Shown here piece by piece: positions 33,097-41,469 of a stretch of DNA of 44,112 nucleotides (within the stretch, counting starts at the first letter, position 1; each line of letters begins with the position of its first letter). The position numbers and the translations under genes were made by a program. Below the pieces are notes generated by a model. It did not search any database and had not been told where the DNA came from. It worked only from the letters and a program-made list of their open reading frames with translations. The stretch comes from Hyphomicrobiales bacterium (GTDB lineage Bacteria > Pseudomonadota > Alphaproteobacteria > Rhizobiales > Xanthobacteraceae). The DNA lies in assembly GCA_017305595.1 (NCBI GenBank), contig JAFKKL010000011.1:1-44112 (forward strand). The letters run 5' to 3'.

Positions 33097-34071
33097 ATGA
33101 TCGATTTCATTCTGGAGAAAATCCACGACGCGCGCTTCATGACCATGGTGCTCGCCGCTGTCGCCGCCAGCGCGACCGCCTACACGCTGATCACGCCCCT
33201 GTTCGCCGGACAGGATCTGGCGAAGCGGATGAAGGCTGTCGCCAGCGAGCGCGAACGCATTCGCCAGCGGGAGCGCGCCAACCTCGCCCGTGCCGAAAAA
33301 ATCTCGCTGCGCCAGAGCCCCAAGCAACTGGTGTCGCGCGTGGTGGACAATCTCAACCTCAGCAAATGGCTGGCGCAGGAAGCCGCGCGCGAAAAACTGG
33401 TCATGGCCGGCTACCGCGGACAGGCGCCCTACATCACATTCCTGTTTTTCCGCATGGTGACGCCGGTCGCTCTCCTGATCGCGAGCGCGGTTTATATCTT
33501 TCTGCTGTCGAAAACGAATTACCCGATCCCGGTCAAGATCGGCATCTGCCTGCTAGCGGCCTATCTCGGCCTGCAAGCCCCGATGCTGTTCCTCAAGAAT
33601 GCGATTAGCAAGCGCCAGCTATCGATCAGGCGCGCGTTTCCGGACGCACTCGACCTGCTGTTGATCTGTGTCGAGTCAGGCATGTCGATCGAGATGGCGT
33701 TTCGCAAGGTTTCGACGGAAATCGGTTCGCAGTCGATTCCGCTGGCCGAGGAATTCACGCTGACCACGGCGGAACTATCGTATTTGCAGGATCGTAAGGT
33801 CGCCTATGAGAATCTGGCCAAGCGCACCGGCCTCGATGGCGTCAAGTCGGTCTGTCTGGCGCTGCAACAGTCCGAACGCTACGGCACGCCACTCGGTCAG
33901 GCGCTGCGGGTGATGGCGCAGGAAAATCGCGACATGCGTATGAGCGCTGCGGAAAAGAAAGCGGCCGCGCTGCCGCCGAAGCTGACGGTGCCGATGATCC
34001 TGTTCTTCCTGCCGGTATTGTTCGTCGTCATTCTCGGGCCGACCTACATCAAATACCAGATGATGCATTGA
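33097..34071 (+). CDS. tadC: TadC inner membrane platform protein
   Basis: A 324-residue paralogue of TadB with a T2SSF domain (FPDALDLLLICVESGMSIEMA; GTPLGQALRVMAQENRDMRMSAAEKKA). Membrane helices are near residues 10-30, 110-130, 145-165 and at the C terminus (PMILFFLPVLFVVILGPTYI). It probably pairs with TadB to couple CpaF to pilin insertion. It is the last gene of the rightward run. The next gene (tadD) reads toward it, with a palindromic repeat between them. Confidence 0.93.
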   Translation: MIDFILEKIHDARFMTMVLAAVAASATAYTLITPLFAGQDLAKRMKAVASERERIRQRERANLARAEKISLRQSPKQLVSRVVDNLNLSKWLAQEAAREKLVMAGYRGQAPYITFLFFRMVTPVALLIASAVYIFLLSKTNYPIPVKIGICLLAAYLGLQAPMLFLKNAISKRQLSIRRAFPDALDLLLICVESGMSIEMAFRKVSTEIGSQSIPLAEEFTLTTAELSYLQDRKVAYENLAKRTGLDGVKSVCLALQQSERYGTPLGQALRVMAQENRDMRMSAAEKKAAALPPKLTVPMILFFLPVLFVVILGPTYIKYQMMH

Positions 34072-34105
34072 GCGACGCGTGGCGTTGCCCAAGTTCATTC
34101 TCATG

Positions 34106-34197
34106 CGTTATGGCCGGGCTTGTCCCGGCCATCCACATTCTGGCAGCCGCATCAATTCAGAAAGACGTAGATGGCCGGGACAAGCCCGGCCATGATG
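34106..34197. repeat. bipartite palindromic intergenic repeat, copy 3
   Basis: The left arm (34106-34137) reads TATGGCCGGGCTTGTCCCGG. The right arm (34166-34197) carries GATGGCCGGGACAAGCCCGG and ends CATGATG. The arms are inverted copies of the core also found at 9237-9268 and 17132-17163. The element fills the space between the convergent tadC and tadD genes. Confidence 0.88.
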
Positions 34198-34241
34198 GAA
34201 CGCAACTCAAATCGAGCTGACCAATAGACCTGTACGAGGCT

Positions 34242-35045
34242 TCAGGACTGTCGCCGCGAACCCGTCGCCGCTTCGCCGACGCGCGGCGGCTGTCGCCCGT
34301 TCAGCATCTGCTTGAGATAGGCGACATTGGCGGCGGCCTCGTCAGCCGGCAGATCCGCCTTGACGATGTTCTCGGCCTCCGCGAAGCGCCCCTGCAAGCC
34401 GACCACCAGCGCCAGATTCTGGCGCACCCGCGAACCGGCGCCCGGCCGCGCATAGGCTTGCCGCAGCACCTGCTCGGCCTGCGGCAATTCCTTGGTGAGA
34501 ACGTAGGACATGCCGAGATTGGACAGCACCGAAGGTTCGTTCGGCACGATCTTCAGCGCACTCGCATAATAGCGACGCGCTTCGTCGTGACGGCCGAGCT
34601 GATCGAGCGCCGTGCCCTGCACCGAGAGGATGCGCCAATCCGGATTGGCCGGCGTGTGGGCGCGGGCGAGAATGTCGAACGCCTTCTGGAAGTCGCCGTT
34701 GTCGACCAGCGCCTTGCCGTAAAGCCCGAGCAGCGGCCGATCGGTCGGATGGATCAGCGACGCCTGCTCCAGCACCGCCACCGCCTGCGCGCGCTGGCCG
34801 GTCTTGCGCAGCGCCTGGCCGAACCGCATCGCGGCCTCGGCGCTCTTGGGATTGGCGCGATAACGTTCGCCGGCGATCTCGGCGGCGCGAACCGGATCGG
34901 CATCGGCGCGCGCCTCAGTGCGTTTGCCGAGCGCCCCGGTGATATCGGACAGCCCCGTGGTCTGGCATCCGGCAAGCCCGAGCGACAGCAGCGCCGCCGC
35001 GGCCACCGTTCCCATCCAGCGGATTGCATAAGGCTGTTGACGCAT
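34242..35045 (-). CDS. tadD: TadD tetratricopeptide lipoprotein
   Basis: A 267-residue TPR lipoprotein. The lipobox LGLAGC puts the lipid on Cys27. About five TPR-like helix pairs follow, such as AEAAMRFGQALRKTGQRAQA and EPSVLSNLGMSYVLTKELPQ. In Tad systems TadD is needed for pilus production and is thought to be a pilotin or scaffold for the secretin. Start ATG 35045 avoids an 18-residue in-frame extension. It is the only tad gene right of the main run, reads leftward, and has a CtrA-like box 68 bp upstream. Confidence 0.88.
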   Translation of the reverse strand: MRQQPYAIRWMGTVAAAALLSLGLAGCQTTGLSDITGALGKRTEARADADPVRAAEIAGERYRANPKSAEAAMRFGQALRKTGQRAQAVAVLEQASLIHPTDRPLLGLYGKALVDNGDFQKAFDILARAHTPANPDWRILSVQGTALDQLGRHDEARRYYASALKIVPNEPSVLSNLGMSYVLTKELPQAEQVLRQAYARPGAGSRVRQNLALVVGLQGRFAEAENIVKADLPADEAAANVAYLKQMLNGRQPPRVGEAATGSRRQS

Positions 35046-35112
35046 GGCCGATAAACCCGTCAATGCAGGAAGATAAATACCCCGGTTAACGCCCCTCAAT
35101 AGACTGTTAACC

Positions 35113-35127
35113 CTAATGAGCGGTTAA
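35113..35127 (-). promoter_or_regulatory. CtrA-like box upstream of tadD
   Basis: On the minus strand TTAA-CCGCTCA-TTAG has one mismatch to TTAA-N7-TTAA. Two more TTAAC half-sites lie within 40 bp (35086 and 35107). The cluster lies between the divergent tadD and aminopeptidase starts. Confidence 0.4.
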
Positions 35128-35156
35128 CCCCGCCATTGATACCCGCGAGACGAAGC

Positions 35157-36539
35157 ATGCATTCTGCATTCAAGGCCAACGCCGCCACCCCCGCGATCCC
35201 GATTCATTTCGTCATGCCCTCGACGTGGGACACGATCGCGAAGGGCCTGAGCGAGCCGGCGCGCCGCTTCGCACAGGCGCAGGGTTTCACCGGCAAGGCG
35301 GGCAAGTGCCTGGTGCTGCCGACGGCGGATGGCACAATCGAAGCAGTGCTGTTCGGGCTCGATGAAGCGACAAGCCCGAAGCACGATCCGTTCCGCCCGG
35401 GCCAATTGCCGGGCCTGCTGCCGCCGGGTGTCTATCGTTTCGCCAACGCGCCGCACGACGCACGCCTCGCCACGCTGGCCTTCGCGCTGGGCCACTATCG
35501 CTTCGCGCGCTACCGCAAGAATGAGGCGCCCGACGTGCGGCTGGTGCCGTCGGACGGCGTCGACATCGATGACGTCTCGCGCATCGCCGACGCCGCCGCA
35601 TTAGCGCGCGATCTCATCAACACGCCCGCCAACGACATGGGCCCGGCGGAATTGGAAGCCGCCGCGCGCGATCTCGCGTCTGGCTACGACACCAGTTTCG
35701 ACTGCGTTATCGGCGACGAGTTACTGAAAAAGAATTTCCCGCTGATCCACGCGGTCGGCATGGCCTCGCCCCGCGCGCCGCGGCTGATCGATTTTTCGTG
35801 GGGCGATCCCGCGCACCCGAAGGTCACGCTGGTCGGCAAGGGCGTCTGCTTCGACACCGGCGGCGTCGATCTCAAGCCCGCGTCCGGCATGCTGATCATG
35901 AAGAAGGACATGGGCGGCGCCGCCAACGTGCTGGCGCTGGCGTCGATGATCATGGATGCCGGATTGAAGGTGCGGTTACGCGTGCTGATCCCGGCGGTGG
36001 AGAATTCCGTCGCCGGCAACGCATTCCGTCCACTCGATGTGTTTCCGTCGCGCAAAGGCATGAGCGTCGAGATCGGCAACACAGACGCCGAGGGTCGCCT
36101 CGTGCTCGCCGACGCATTGGCGCTGGCGGACGAAGAAAAACCCGACCTCCTGATCGACCTCGGCACCCTCACCGGCGCGGCGCGTGTCGCGCTCGGCCCC
36201 GAGCTGCCGCCGTTCTACACCAACGACGAGGCGCTCGCCGCCGACGTCGCGCAGTGCGCGCGTGACGAACGCGATCCGCTGTGGCGAATGCCGCTGTGGC
36301 CGGCTTACGACGCGTGGCTCGACTCGAAAGTCGCCGATCTCAACAACGCGCCGAGCGGCGGCTTCGCCGGCTCCATCACCTGCGCACTGTTCCTGCAGCG
36401 CTTCGTGGAATCCGCGAAAAGCTGGCTGCATGTCGACATCTACGGCTGGACGCCGAGCGCCAAGCCGGCGCGCCCCGAAGGCGGCGAATGCCAGGCCGCG
36501 CGCGCCATCTATCGCCTGTTGAGCCAGCGCTATGGATGA
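35157..36539 (+). CDS. M17 leucyl aminopeptidase family protein
   Basis: A 460-residue M17 metallopeptidase that removes N-terminal residues from peptides in the cytoplasm. The two-metal site is visible: Lys228 and Asp233 (GKGVCFDTGG), Asp251 (KKDMGG), and the NTDAEGRL signature with Asp310, Glu312 and Arg314. The N-terminal domain is of the shorter type seen in the PepB-like branch. Start is ATG 35157; a start at 35136 has no advantage. The final eight bases overlap the NlpC/P60 gene, indicating a coupled pair. Confidence 0.9.
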   Translation: MHSAFKANAATPAIPIHFVMPSTWDTIAKGLSEPARRFAQAQGFTGKAGKCLVLPTADGTIEAVLFGLDEATSPKHDPFRPGQLPGLLPPGVYRFANAPHDARLATLAFALGHYRFARYRKNEAPDVRLVPSDGVDIDDVSRIADAAALARDLINTPANDMGPAELEAAARDLASGYDTSFDCVIGDELLKKNFPLIHAVGMASPRAPRLIDFSWGDPAHPKVTLVGKGVCFDTGGVDLKPASGMLIMKKDMGGAANVLALASMIMDAGLKVRLRVLIPAVENSVAGNAFRPLDVFPSRKGMSVEIGNTDAEGRLVLADALALADEEKPDLLIDLGTLTGAARVALGPELPPFYTNDEALAADVAQCARDERDPLWRMPLWPAYDAWLDSKVADLNNAPSGGFAGSITCALFLQRFVESAKSWLHVDIYGWTPSAKPARPEGGECQAARAIYRLLSQRYG

Positions 36540-37374
36540 TCCGCGCCTGACGCCGGCGCGGCCGGACCTCGCCGCGCGCTATCTCGAAGGCAAGGTGAAA
36601 GCCGCGCGCTTCGCCGACGGCGAAACCTTCGAAGTGATCGCGCCGCTCGCGCCGCTGCGCGATGCACCACGTGTGGACGCCATGCTGCAAAGCGAGGCCT
36701 TGCAGGGCGAGCGCGTTACGATTTACGAACGCCCCGGTGAAGGCTGGGCGTGGGGACAATTGGACTCGGACGGTTACGTCGGCTGGTTGCCGGATGCGGC
36801 GCTGGCGCGGCCCGGCCCGGCGCCGACGCACAAGGTCGCGGCGCTGCGCACATTCGTATTCCCCGGCCCATCGATCAAGCTGCCGCCGCGCGCGGCGCTG
36901 ACGCTGGGCACAACGCTGGCCATCGCGCGCAGCGAGGACAACTTTGCGATCACGCATGAGGGCGGTTATCTGCCGGTGCAGCATCTCGCGCCGCTCGCGC
37001 ATATTGAGCCCGATTTCGTCGCGGTGGCGGAACGCTTCGTCGGCACGCCGTATCTCTGGGGCGGCAAATCGAGCCTCGGCATCGATTGCTCCGGCCTCGT
37101 ACAGGTGTCGCTCGCGGCCGGCGGCATCCGCGCCCCGCGCGACAGCGACATGCAGGAAGCGAGCTTAGGTGCCGACGTGCCGCTCTCGCACATCGCCAAG
37201 CTCCAGCGCGGCGATCTGGTGTTCTGGAAAGGCCACGTCGCCATCGCCCGCGACGCCATGACCTTGGTGCACGCCAACGCGCATCACATGGCAACTGCAA
37301 TCGAACCCACCCACGCCGCCATCGCGCGCATCGCTGCGGCGGGAAGCCCGGTGCGGCGGATCGGGCGGTTGTAG
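36532..37374 (+). CDS. NlpC/P60 endopeptidase with SH3-like domains, no signal peptide
   Basis: A 280-residue cysteine peptidase of the NlpC/P60 family. Two SH3-like stretches (about 30-92 and 100-155) precede the catalytic domain (about 162-270), with Cys186 in GIDCSGLV, His235 in KGHVAI and His247 in LVHAN. This layout matches YkfC-type enzymes, which cut gamma-D-Glu-diaminopimelate bonds in cell wall peptides. The start is ATG 36532. No signal peptide is seen, so it would act inside the cell on imported wall peptides. It overlaps the aminopeptidase gene by eight bases. Confidence 0.85.
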   Translation: MDDPRLTPARPDLAARYLEGKVKAARFADGETFEVIAPLAPLRDAPRVDAMLQSEALQGERVTIYERPGEGWAWGQLDSDGYVGWLPDAALARPGPAPTHKVAALRTFVFPGPSIKLPPRAALTLGTTLAIARSEDNFAITHEGGYLPVQHLAPLAHIEPDFVAVAERFVGTPYLWGGKSSLGIDCSGLVQVSLAAGGIRAPRDSDMQEASLGADVPLSHIAKLQRGDLVFWKGHVAIARDAMTLVHANAHHMATAIEPTHAAIARIAAAGSPVRRIGRL

Positions 37375-37400
37375 AAGGATAGCGTTGTCGAGTGGATCGC

Positions 37401-37443
37401 CGTCACCCTGAGGCGCTCGGACGAAGTCCGAGCCTCGAAGGGT
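37401..37443. repeat. palindromic repeat, second family, copy A
   Basis: CACCCTGAGGC-GCTCGGAC-gaa-GTCCGAGC-CTCGAAGGGTG forms an internal palindrome. It shares the CCTGAGG...CGAAGG ends with copies B, C and D, but is more diverged. Confidence 0.8.
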
Positions 37444-37479
37444 GGCAGCCACAATACGGAAAATCTTGCTATACAACTG

Positions 37480-37526
37480 CATCCTTCGAGGCTCACGGCA
37501 TACGCCGCTCGCACCTAAGGATGACG
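37480..37526. repeat. palindromic repeat, second family, copy B (inverted)
   Basis: CATCCTTCGAGGCTC...GCACCTAAGGATGACG is in the opposite orientation to copies A and C. With copy A it brackets 36 bp of unidentified sequence. Confidence 0.8.
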
Positions 37527-37573
37527 ACTCAGATGCGCTCCAACTTCTATTAGGTTGACATCAATCCCATTGC

Positions 37574-37613
37574 CGTCATCCTGAGGTGCGAGCGAAGCGA
37601 GCCTCGAAGGATG
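37574..37613. repeat. palindromic repeat, second family, copy C
   Basis: CGTCATCCTGAGGTGCGAGC...GAGCCTCGAAGGATG. It ends five bases before the GIY-YIG start codon, and its AAGGA (37607-37611) is that gene's ribosome-binding site. Confidence 0.88.
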
Positions 37614-37618
37614 CAAGA

Positions 37619-37927
37619 ATGGGCATCTACGTCTATATGCTCCGATGTGCTGATGACTCGTACTATATCGGCAGCGCGACCGGGGACGACCTTTCCCATC
37701 GCATCGCTCAACACAACGCAGGCACGTTTGCCGGCTATATCTTCACTCGCCGCCCCGTGATGCTGGTTTGGTCAGAACACTTTGATCGTATCACCGATGG
37801 CATCGCCGCCGAGCGTCGGCTCAAAGGGTGGAGTCGAGCCAAGAAAGAAGCCTTGATCAAGGGAGATTGGTCGACGTTGACAACGCTGGCGAAACAACGT
37901 GCCGGACACCCGCGCAACAGCGCGTAG
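37619..37927 (+). CDS. small GIY-YIG nuclease-domain protein
   Basis: A 102-residue single-domain GIY-YIG protein (UPF0213/YhbQ-like). Seen are YVYMLRCADDSYYIGSA in place of the GIY...YIG strands, the catalytic Arg in LSHRIAQHN, and the Glu in GIAAERRLKGWSR that binds the metal. The domain cuts or nicks DNA in homing endonucleases and UvrC. The start ATG 37619 uses a ribosome-binding site (AAGGA) that lies inside repeat copy C. Repeat copy D begins four bases after the stop. The gene is thus boxed by an inverted pair of repeats. Confidence 0.85.
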   Translation: MGIYVYMLRCADDSYYIGSATGDDLSHRIAQHNAGTFAGYIFTRRPVMLVWSEHFDRITDGIAAERRLKGWSRAKKEALIKGDWSTLTTLAKQRAGHPRNSA

Positions 37928-37931
37928 CCAC

Positions 37932-37971
37932 CATCCTTCGAGGCTCGCTGCGTTCGCACCTCAGGATGACG
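37932..37971. repeat. palindromic repeat, second family, copy D (inverted)
   Basis: CATCCTTCGAGGCTCGCTGCG...CCTCAGGATGACG is an inverted match of copy C. It lies between the GIY-YIG gene and the convergent nudix gene. Confidence 0.88.
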
Positions 37972-37980
37972 AAATCGCTC

Positions 37981-38646
37981 TTACCCCTGCACCACGCCGC
38001 CGGCCTTCACCGCCGCATCATTCAATTCGCGCAGCCGCGCGCGATTCAGCGCCAGCCATTGCAGCGCCGAGACGGTGAGCGCGTTAAATATCCGCCCGCT
38101 CCGCAATGCATCGAGCGCGGTGTCGATCGATACCACCAGCGTCTCGATGTGCTCGGTCTCCGACGCGAGGCCGCCATGCGTCACCACGCGCGAGGAATCA
38201 ACGAAGCCGACGAAACTCGTCACCAGTTCGTCCGTCAGTCCCGGCGTCGGCAACACGCTGTAAAGCCGCACCAGCGCATCCGGTGCGACGCCGGTTTCCT
38301 CGACGCATTCGCGCCGCGCGGCGTCCGCCTCGCTCTCGCCGCCATCGACGCGGCCGGCGACGATCTCGATCATGTCGCCGTTGCCGTTGGCAAGATGCGC
38401 GGTGAAGCGAAACTGGCGCAACAGCACGACGCGGTCGCGCGCGAGATCGATCGGCAACACGCCGGCTACACGACCGCCACGAAGGATATCGCGGCGTTGC
38501 GTCAACGTCTCGCCGTCAGGCAGCGGCAGTTGCAGCGTATAGCGTTCGTAAGGCCGGAAGCCGTCGTCGCAAAGCGCTCGCGGCGGCGAAACTTCAACGC
38601 ACAAAGCACGATCGGCAATGTCGTCGGCCTTGTCGCGCTCAGCCAT
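37981..38646 (-). CDS. NUDIX hydrolase (ADP-ribose pyrophosphatase-like)
   Basis: A 221-residue NUDIX protein that hydrolyses a nucleoside diphosphate linked to another moiety. The NUDIX box at 98-120 fits the consensus fully (G98, E104, R112-E113, E116-E117, G119). The flanking domain resembles the ADP-ribose / GDP-mannose pyrophosphatase branch. Start ATG 38646 overlaps the end of yejF by eight bases, which suggests coupled translation at the end of the yej operon. An alternative start at 38661 lies further inside yejF. Confidence 0.86.
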   Translation of the reverse strand: MAERDKADDIADRALCVEVSPPRALCDDGFRPYERYTLQLPLPDGETLTQRRDILRGGRVAGVLPIDLARDRVVLLRQFRFTAHLANGNGDMIEIVAGRVDGGESEADAARRECVEETGVAPDALVRLYSVLPTPGLTDELVTSFVGFVDSSRVVTHGGLASETEHIETLVVSIDTALDALRSGRIFNALTVSALQWLALNRARLRELNDAAVKAGGVVQG

Positions 38647-40279
38647 CGATGTCGCTCGCACCGTTCGCGGTTTCCAGCCGGAAGGCGGCGGCGAACAGCG
38701 CGCGGGTATAATCCGTCTTCGGGTTCTTGAACAATTCCGACGCCGGCCCCTCCTCCACCACCTTGCCGTGACGCATCACGATGAGGTGGCTCGCCAATGA
38801 CGCCACCACGCGCAGGTCGTGCGAGATGAACATGTAGGTGAGATCGCGCTTGCGTTGCAGATCGCGCAGCAGGTCGACCATTTGCGCCTGCAACAGCATG
38901 TCGAGCGCGCTGGTCGGCTCATCCAGCACGATGAAGCTCGGCTCCAGCACCACGGCGCGGGCGATGCTGATGCGCTGGCGCTGACCGCCGGAGAATTCGT
39001 GCGGATAGCGAAACCGCGTCGCCGGATCGAGCCCGGCATCGACCAGCGCCTTCACCACCCGCGCCTCGCGCTGCTCCTGCGAGAGTTGCGGCTGATGCAC
39101 ACTCAAGCCTTCGGCGATGATATCGCCCACCGACATGCGCGGGCTCAGCGATCCGAACGGGTCCTGAAACACGATCTGCATGTCGCAGCGGAACGGCCGC
39201 ATCGCTTTGAAGCGCAGGCCCTGAATGTCCTTGCCGAGAAACACGATCGGGCCATCGGACGAAATCAAGCGCAGCAGCGCCAGCCCGAGCGTGGTCTTGC
39301 CGGAGCCGGATTCGCCGACGACGCCCAGCGTCTCGCCACGCCGCACCGCGACCGTCACGCCGTCCACCGCCTTGATGTGGCCGACGGTCTTGCGCAGCAG
39401 TCCGCGCTTGATCGGAAACCACACCTTGAGATCGGTCGCCTGCATCACCACCGGCGCGTCGTGCTGCGGCGGCGCGGGATCGGGCTTCGGCTCGGCCGCG
39501 AGCAACGCCTTGGTGTAGGGATGTTGAGGCGATGTGAACACTTGCTCCACCGGGCCCTGCTCGACGATCTTGCCGTGATTCATCACGCAGACCACGTCGG
39601 CGATGCGGCGCACGATGCCGAGATCGTGGGTGATGAACAGCATGCTCATGCCGAGCCGCGCGCGAATGTCCGCGAGCAATTGCAAAATCTGCGCCTGCAC
39701 GGTGACGTCGAGCGCGGTGGTCGGCTCGTCGGCGATCAGCAGGTCCGGCTCGTTGGCGAGCGCCATCGCGATCATCACGCGCTGGCGCTGGCCGCCGGAG
39801 AGTTGATGCGGATAGCTGCCGAGCCGCGTCTCGGGCTCGGGAATGCCCACCTGCGTCAGCAGTTCTAGCACCCGCGCACGGATCGCATTGCCGCGCAGCG
39901 GCGCGTGCAACTGGATGATCTCCGCGATCTGCGCCTCGATGGTGTGAAGCGGATTGAGCGAGGTCATCGGCTCCTGAAAGATGATCGAGATGTCGTTGCC
40001 GCGAATGCCGCGCATCTCCCGCTCCGACATCGTCAGGAGGTCCTGCCCCTTGAAGCGGATCGTGCCCGAGGGATGCGACGCGCTCGGATACGGCAACAAC
40101 TTCAGGATCGACAGCGCGCTGACCGACTTTCCCGAACCGGATTCGCCCACCAACGCGACGCATTCGCCGCGGCGCATGGTGTAGGAGATGCGGTCCACCG
40201 CAAGTGTCGCCCGCTCGCCTTGACCGAACGCGACCGAAAGATCGCGGACATCGAGCAGCGGCTGGTTGATCGCGTCCAT
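38639..40279 (-). CDS. yejF: YejF-type dual ABC transporter ATPase
   Basis: A 546-residue protein with two complete ABC ATPase domains in one chain, which drives peptide import. Walker A motifs are GESGSGKS and GESGSGKT; the signatures are LSGGQRQRV and FSGGQRQRI. Both domains carry the OppD/OppF-type ending. Start ATG 40279 has GAGGGAGCG upstream. It follows yejE by 11 bp and overlaps the nudix gene at its end. A fused ATPase together with separate permeases is the YejABEF layout. Confidence 0.93.
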   Translation of the reverse strand: MDAINQPLLDVRDLSVAFGQGERATLAVDRISYTMRRGECVALVGESGSGKSVSALSILKLLPYPSASHPSGTIRFKGQDLLTMSEREMRGIRGNDISIIFQEPMTSLNPLHTIEAQIAEIIQLHAPLRGNAIRARVLELLTQVGIPEPETRLGSYPHQLSGGQRQRVMIAMALANEPDLLIADEPTTALDVTVQAQILQLLADIRARLGMSMLFITHDLGIVRRIADVVCVMNHGKIVEQGPVEQVFTSPQHPYTKALLAAEPKPDPAPPQHDAPVVMQATDLKVWFPIKRGLLRKTVGHIKAVDGVTVAVRRGETLGVVGESGSGKTTLGLALLRLISSDGPIVFLGKDIQGLRFKAMRPFRCDMQIVFQDPFGSLSPRMSVGDIIAEGLSVHQPQLSQEQREARVVKALVDAGLDPATRFRYPHEFSGGQRQRISIARAVVLEPSFIVLDEPTSALDMLLQAQMVDLLRDLQRKRDLTYMFISHDLRVVASLASHLIVMRHGKVVEEGPASELFKNPKTDYTRALFAAAFRLETANGASDIDG

Positions 40280-40290
40280 CCCGCGCTCCC

Positions 40291-41469
40291 TCAACTGAAC
40301 GTCTTGCGCGGGTCGAACGCGTCACGCACCGCTTCGCCGATGAAGATCAGCAGCGAGAGCATGATCGCAAGCGAGAAGAAGCCCGTGAACCCGAGCCACG
40401 GCGCCTGCACGTTGGCCTTGCCCTGCGACAGCATCTCGCCGAGCGACGGCGAGCCGGGCGGCAGGCCGAAGCCGAGGAAGTCCAGCGCGGTGAGCGTCAT
40501 CACCGAGGACGAGACGATGAACGGCAGGAACGTCATGGTCGCCACCATCGCGTTCGGCAGCAGATGGCGGAACATGATGACTTTGTTGGAAACGCCGAGC
40601 GCGCGCGCCGCCTGAATGTATTCGAAGTTGCGGCCGCGCAGAAATTCCGCCCGCACCAGGCCCACCAGCGACACCCAAGAGAACAGCAACAGCGTGCCGA
40701 GCAGCACGAAGAAGCCCGGCACCAATATCGATGACAGGATCAGCAGCAGATACAGCGAGGGAATTGCGGTCCACACTTCGATGAATCGCTGGAAGGCGAG
40801 ATCGACCCAGCCGCCGAAATAGCCCTGCACGCCGCCGGCGGCGATGCCGATCACCGACGAGACGATGGTGAGGCACAGGCCGAACAGCACCGAGATGCGG
40901 AAGCCGTAGATCAGCCGCGCCACCACGTCGCGGCCCTGATCGTCGGTGCCGAGCCAGTTGTATTCGAGATCGCGGCAGCCTTTGAGGCCCTTCTTCTCGA
41001 CCACACTCTTGCACTCGGCTTCGGTCAGCATCCACGTCGGTTTGGAGGGCGCCGGCGTCGGCAGATCGAGATTGTGGGTGTCGTAGGAATAGCGGATCAG
41101 CGGCCACAGCACGGTGCCGCCCTTGTCCGCGATCTGCTTCTGCAAATACGGATCGCGATAGTCGGCAGCGGTTTCGAAGTCGCCGCCGAAGGTCGTCTCC
41201 GAATAGGTGACGAAGGCGGGCCAGTACCAGTGCCCGTCATATTCGATGAAAAACGGCCGATCGTTGGCGATCACCTCGGCGAACAGCGAGACGACGAACA
41301 GGATCGAGAAAATCCACAGCGACCAGTAGCCGCGCCGGTTGGCTTTAAAATTCTGCCAGCGGCGGCGGTTGATCGGCGACAGCGCGAGCCGGTGCCGCGA
41401 CGGCGGCACCGCTTCGCCCGGCGGCGCCTGCGTGGTGGTCTCGACCGGTTCGCGAGCGGAGAGCGACAT
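40291..41469 (-). CDS. yejE: YejE-type ABC transporter permease
   Basis: A 392-residue inner membrane permease. One N-terminal helix (about 46-66) is followed by a periplasmic segment of about 130 residues (FVTYSETTFGG to the C-x-x-x-L-E-Y-N-W-L region), then five helices. The EAA-like loop is ARALGVSNKVIMFRHLLPNA. YejE pairs with YejB to form the peptide channel. Start ATG 41469 with strong GGGAGGTG upstream; its first A is the last base of the yejB stop codon (TGATG). Confidence 0.93.
   Translation of the reverse strand: MSLSAREPVETTTQAPPGEAVPPSRHRLALSPINRRRWQNFKANRRGYWSLWIFSILFVVSLFAEVIANDRPFFIEYDGHWYWPAFVTYSETTFGGDFETAADYRDPYLQKQIADKGGTVLWPLIRYSYDTHNLDLPTPAPSKPTWMLTEAECKSVVEKKGLKGCRDLEYNWLGTDDQGRDVVARLIYGFRISVLFGLCLTIVSSVIGIAAGGVQGYFGGWVDLAFQRFIEVWTAIPSLYLLLILSSILVPGFFVLLGTLLLFSWVSLVGLVRAEFLRGRNFEYIQAARALGVSNKVIMFRHLLPNAMVATMTFLPFIVSSSVMTLTALDFLGFGLPPGSPSLGEMLSQGKANVQAPWLGFTGFFSLAIMLSLLIFIGEAVRDAFDPRKTFS

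Noticed and set aside
37444-37479. The 36 bp between repeat copies A and B as a CRISPR spacer
   Set aside because: The repeats alternate in orientation, are diverged, and are unequally spaced. No leader or cas gene is present.
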